Of a DNA stretch of 64,000 bases, positions 61,189 to 64,000 are shown piece by piece (the stretch's first letter is position 1; each line of letters opens with the position of its first letter). Both the position numbers and the translations under genes were made by a program. A model generated the notes under the pieces. It was not told where the DNA came from. It saw only the letters and a list, made by a program, of their open reading frames with translations, and did no database searches. This stretch comes from Niebla homalea (Eukaryota > Ascomycota > Lecanoromycetes > Lecanorales > Ramalinaceae), in NCBI GenBank assembly GCA_019925105.1, contig JAHGAU010000023.1:496001-560000 (forward strand). Reading direction: 5' to 3'.

Positions 61189-63769
61189 ATGGATGCCATC
61201 ATTGCCATGTCCATGTCTTCTTCCCCGCATCCGCATCCGCATCCGCGTCCGCATCCGCATCCGCATCCGCGTCCGCATCCGCATCCGCATCCGCATGCGG
61301 TACCCTCACATGACGCCTATGCCCAATCCGAGGCCAAGCGGAGAAGACTGCGGAAGGGCACCCACAGCTGCTGGGAATGCAAGCGGCGGAAGATGAAGTG
61401 CACCTTCGACGACTCGCTCACCAATGCCACCACCATCTGCACCGGTTGCCGGCGACGTGGCTCTCAATGTGTCAGTCAGAAGTTCCCTGATGTAGCCCCC
61501 TTCTCCACCGACAATACCCTCACAACCTCACGACCCATCTTTGGGGGTGAGGGCGTTTTGAGGGGTGAATCTCAGCACGCTGGCCGTTACAGCACCCTCT
61601 CGAACGGAATCGCACCTTTGACGCCGCCTAGTGAAGATGGCAGAAGGGCGGACTATGGCATTTCCAGTCCCACTTCCGTGTCCATGTCTGCGGAGCCTTC
61701 ACGGCATTGCACATTCTATACATCTTCCGAGGTTCGTATGCCAGATTCCCGCATGATGATGGTGGCCACTGACACTGCTTCATCAGCATCCTACCGTTGA
61801 AGATGACATTCCTCAATTCGCTAGCTATAAGCCAGCCGAACAAGGCAAAAATGAGAGGCTGTCACGTTTCTTGCATGGATCTCTCCCCTCGCGAGAAGAC
61901 ACGGAGAAGATTTGCGCAGCCAGCCATCACCGCTCTGTCTTGGGACACGAGATAATGACCATACCATACACCACCCTAGACGAGATTGGTCTGAAAACGC
62001 CCGAAAGTTTACTAGAGATCCCGGCACCAGATGTTCATCCAGTTCTGATATCGAAGCATATGCTTTTGCTTGCCTCCTTCCTCCAGAATCTTCACCCTGA
62101 TCATCATGAGGAGATCAAAGGCCTGTCAAAATCGCCGCGTGTCATAATGGAATGGTTAGCAAATCTTGCCACAAGTCTCGTTACGACGAATGACGAATTC
62201 TTTGGCTACATCGAAGGCCTGGAGTGCGTTATGCTCGAGAGTGTGTATCAAGCGAACATCGGCAGTCTCCGACGAAGCTGGCTAGCGGGTCGGAGAGCTA
62301 TGAATATTGCACAGCTGATGGGCATTAACCGGTCGGATCATCAGGCGCAGTACAAGGTGCTGGACACGAAGACGGAATATCATCCGCAGCTTATGTGGTT
62401 CCGAATCGTCTTTCTGGACCGCTACCTCTGTCTCATGCTAGGCCTTTCACAGGGCTGCCTCGACCGTAGCATGGCTTCCGACGCCATGCTAGCAAACGAT
62501 ACTCCCATGGGACGTCTCGAGCGAATCCACTGTGTTATCGCCTCTCGGATCCTGGAGCGTAACGAATCCAAGCCAAGCTCTCACGAACTCGCCCTGACGC
62601 GAACTCTCGACGTGGAGCTACAGAGAGCGGCCAGGAGCCTCCCTAGCAAGTGGTGGTTAGCACCGAACCTGGACCTTCCCTCGAACGACGCGCAAGCTCT
62701 GTTCTGGAGTACGCGGCGACTGTTTGCGCAGGTGCTACATTACAACCTTCTTAATCAACTCCATCTGCCTTATATGCTTCGCTCTTCGTTGGCCGAGCGC
62801 AGTCACGAGTACTCCCTAATAGCTTGCGTGAACGCCTCGCGGGAGGTGCTTTCGCGCTTCATCACACTACGCAGCTTTAATGGGATCGCCTACAGCTGTC
62901 GCACCGTCGATTTCCTCGCCCATATGGCTGCCATGACCTTGCTATTAGCCCACCTAGACAGCCACCTGTCAGAGACGACAAACCTCCTAGCTCACCAGTA
63001 TCACAGCGATCGCGCTATGATTGAGCAGGTACAAGAGAATATGAAAGAGATAAATCGTGTCAATTCAGATACACTCAGTGCTCAGAGCGCCAACTTGCTA
63101 GGCCGGCTGTTGGCTATCGACATTTACACGGCGGATGGTTATCCAGAACATGCCAGGAGGGTGAGCGTGCAGGAAGCAGGGAACGGGACGGCGCTACTGG
63201 ATCCAGATGGCGATGCCATCGTGAGCGTACACATTCCCTACTTTGGCATTATCAAGATTGCCCGTGAGGGTATAAGCAAGGAGATTCCCAAACTACAAGC
63301 TCCTACTGCGACAACCCATCGGCCAGGCCAGTCACAGATAATGGACAGGTCTTCCAGTACAACCAGGACAGAAAACCAGATACGTCCCTCCAGTCTCGCT
63401 GGGTCTAGGGAAACTTCAAATGTTGAGGCCATGACACCAGTCGAGGCTAGCTACGGCCATGTCGAGGCACTTGCGATGACGTCAGATACCTATGCAAAGG
63501 TTCAGGGGCAATCGGGGACGTCTACGATCCCGGCTAATGGCGCGAACGATATTGCTACACATTTCGCGCTACAGCCCGAAAACAGCTTATCCGATCCTCT
63601 ATGGGAACACGGAGGGTACCCTGAATTAGCTGCAGGGGGAGAAGATTGGGCGTTCCAGGGCATCGACTTAGCTTACTTTGACAGCTTGACAAGGGGCACC
63701 GGAAACGAGGAAAATGAGGGTGTTGAATGGACTACAGTGGCAGAAGCCAGCATGAATAACATTCAGTGA
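61189..63769 (+). CDS. Zn2Cys6 transcription factor with fungal MHR domain
   Basis: Nuclear DNA-binding regulator. Exon 1 61189-61731, intron 61732-61786 (GTTCGT donor, CTGAC branch, CAG acceptor, 55 bases), exon 2 61787-63769; both junctions are in phase 0, giving 841 residues. A Pro-His/Pro-Arg repeat occupies residues 13-36. The binuclear zinc cluster is C61-x2-C64-x6-C71-x12-C84-x2-C87-x6-C94, preceded by a basic K-R-R-R-L-R-K stretch. The middle part, about residues 300-560, fits the fungal transcription factor middle homology region (R-S-W-L-A-G-R-R-A-M-N-I-A-Q-L-M-G near 345, W-F-R-I-V-F-L-D-R-Y near 385). The C-terminal 170 residues are Ser/Thr-rich then acidic, a possible activation region. 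The donor GTTCGT is not the commonest form, but only this choice keeps the frame. Specific pathway unknown. Confidence 0.92.
61225..61296 (+). repeat. Coding hexanucleotide repeat CCGCAT/CCGCGT, 12 units
   Basis: Encodes the Pro-His/Pro-Arg dipeptide run of the transcription factor. The CCGCGT variant occurs at units 4 and 8, so the array looks like a four-unit block copied twice and extended. Length may vary between strains. Confidence 0.9.
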
Positions 63770-64000
63770 AGGTTGTCCAGCGATATTTGTAGAGGTATGG
63801 CGATCTTGCTTTATGTAAGCATTTTTGATTAGATGTGGCACACTGAAATAAGATAGCGACAAAGACACCGATCAAAAATGAGAGTATCACTACGCCTTGT
63901 TGCACTTGCGGGTCAACACGCTCATCTTCTTGCTGGTTACTAAGGCCATTGGAGAGATTATCCCTCGACCCTCCTTCGTCCCACTCGCAATGCATGGGGG
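63770..64000 (-). other. Right-edge sequence, possible 3' end of a minus-strand gene
   Basis: The minus strand is open from the window edge region to 63732 and encodes an acidic stretch followed by one hydrophobic segment (G-V-V-I-L-S-F-L-I-G-V-F-V-A-I-L-F), which could be a C-terminal membrane anchor. The frame overlaps the end of the transcription factor by about 38 bases, and no family is recognised, so it may also be chance. Confidence 0.2.

Noticed and set aside
1..64000. tRNA, rRNA or CRISPR arrays
   Set aside because: No cloverleaf, rRNA segment or regularly spaced repeat-spacer pattern was seen; the tandem arrays lack unique spacers.

Overview
The window looks like nuclear DNA of a filamentous ascomycete (Pezizomycotina). 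It splits into about 57 kb of very AT-rich, transposon-built sequence and about 6.5 kb of ordinary fungal genic sequence, with base composition changing abruptly between them. The AT-rich part has almost no CpA or TpG while CpG, CpC and CpT persist and TpA is abundant, and its reading frames are full of TAA/TAG at former Gln/Trp codons. That is the pattern of repeat-induced point mutation (RIP). The genic part has short introns with fungal GTAAGT / CTAAC-type / CAG signals, a Zn2Cys6 transcription factor and a DHA14-type efflux pump. No genus can be assigned from this alone.

Left block (1 to about 18.4 kb) is a nest: a minisatellite (121-404); a minus-strand Ty3/Gypsy element (Gypsy A, right end 13014) split by a full-length Tad-like LINE (LINE 1, 4462-10282, 12-bp target duplication); Gypsy A abuts, and seems to sit inside, a second LINE (LINE 2, to about 17570), whose 3' end lies inside a further Gypsy copy (family C) ending with its LTR at 18367. 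Middle block: Gypsy B (19686-34602, LTRs at both ends, duplication CTTAC) carries two insertions, a 2.1-kb short LTR element (23821-25969, duplication TTAAT) that splits the reverse transcriptase, and LINE 3 (28538-34371, minus strand, 13-bp duplication). From 39.2 to 43.8 kb is an unclassified repeat region with a 530-bp direct repeat, degenerate tandem arrays and a 411-bp hAT-like miniature transposon with an 8-bp duplication.

Right block: a broken NAD(P)-binding reductase-like gene (44505-45371) is followed by the most unusual element here, a tyrosine-recombinase retroelement (45742-58217). It has a DIRS-type reverse transcriptase, RNase H and tyrosine recombinase, and Ngaro/PAT-style split direct repeats in the order A1 - coding - B1 - A2 - B2. 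It is itself interrupted by a complete Gypsy C (48305-55957, 333-bp LTRs, duplication GTTAT). RIP damage stops within about 100-200 bp of both outer ends of this element.

The intact genes form a divergent pair: a 14-TM-type MFS efflux transporter (58538-60350, minus, three exons) and a Zn2Cys6 regulator (61189-63769, plus, two exons), sharing an 838-bp intergenic region with two tandem CGG-N11-CCG inverted sites just upstream of the regulator. A regulator next to an efflux pump, with a dead reductase on the far side of the retroelement, could be a small specialised-metabolism or resistance locus disrupted by transposons. That last step is inference.
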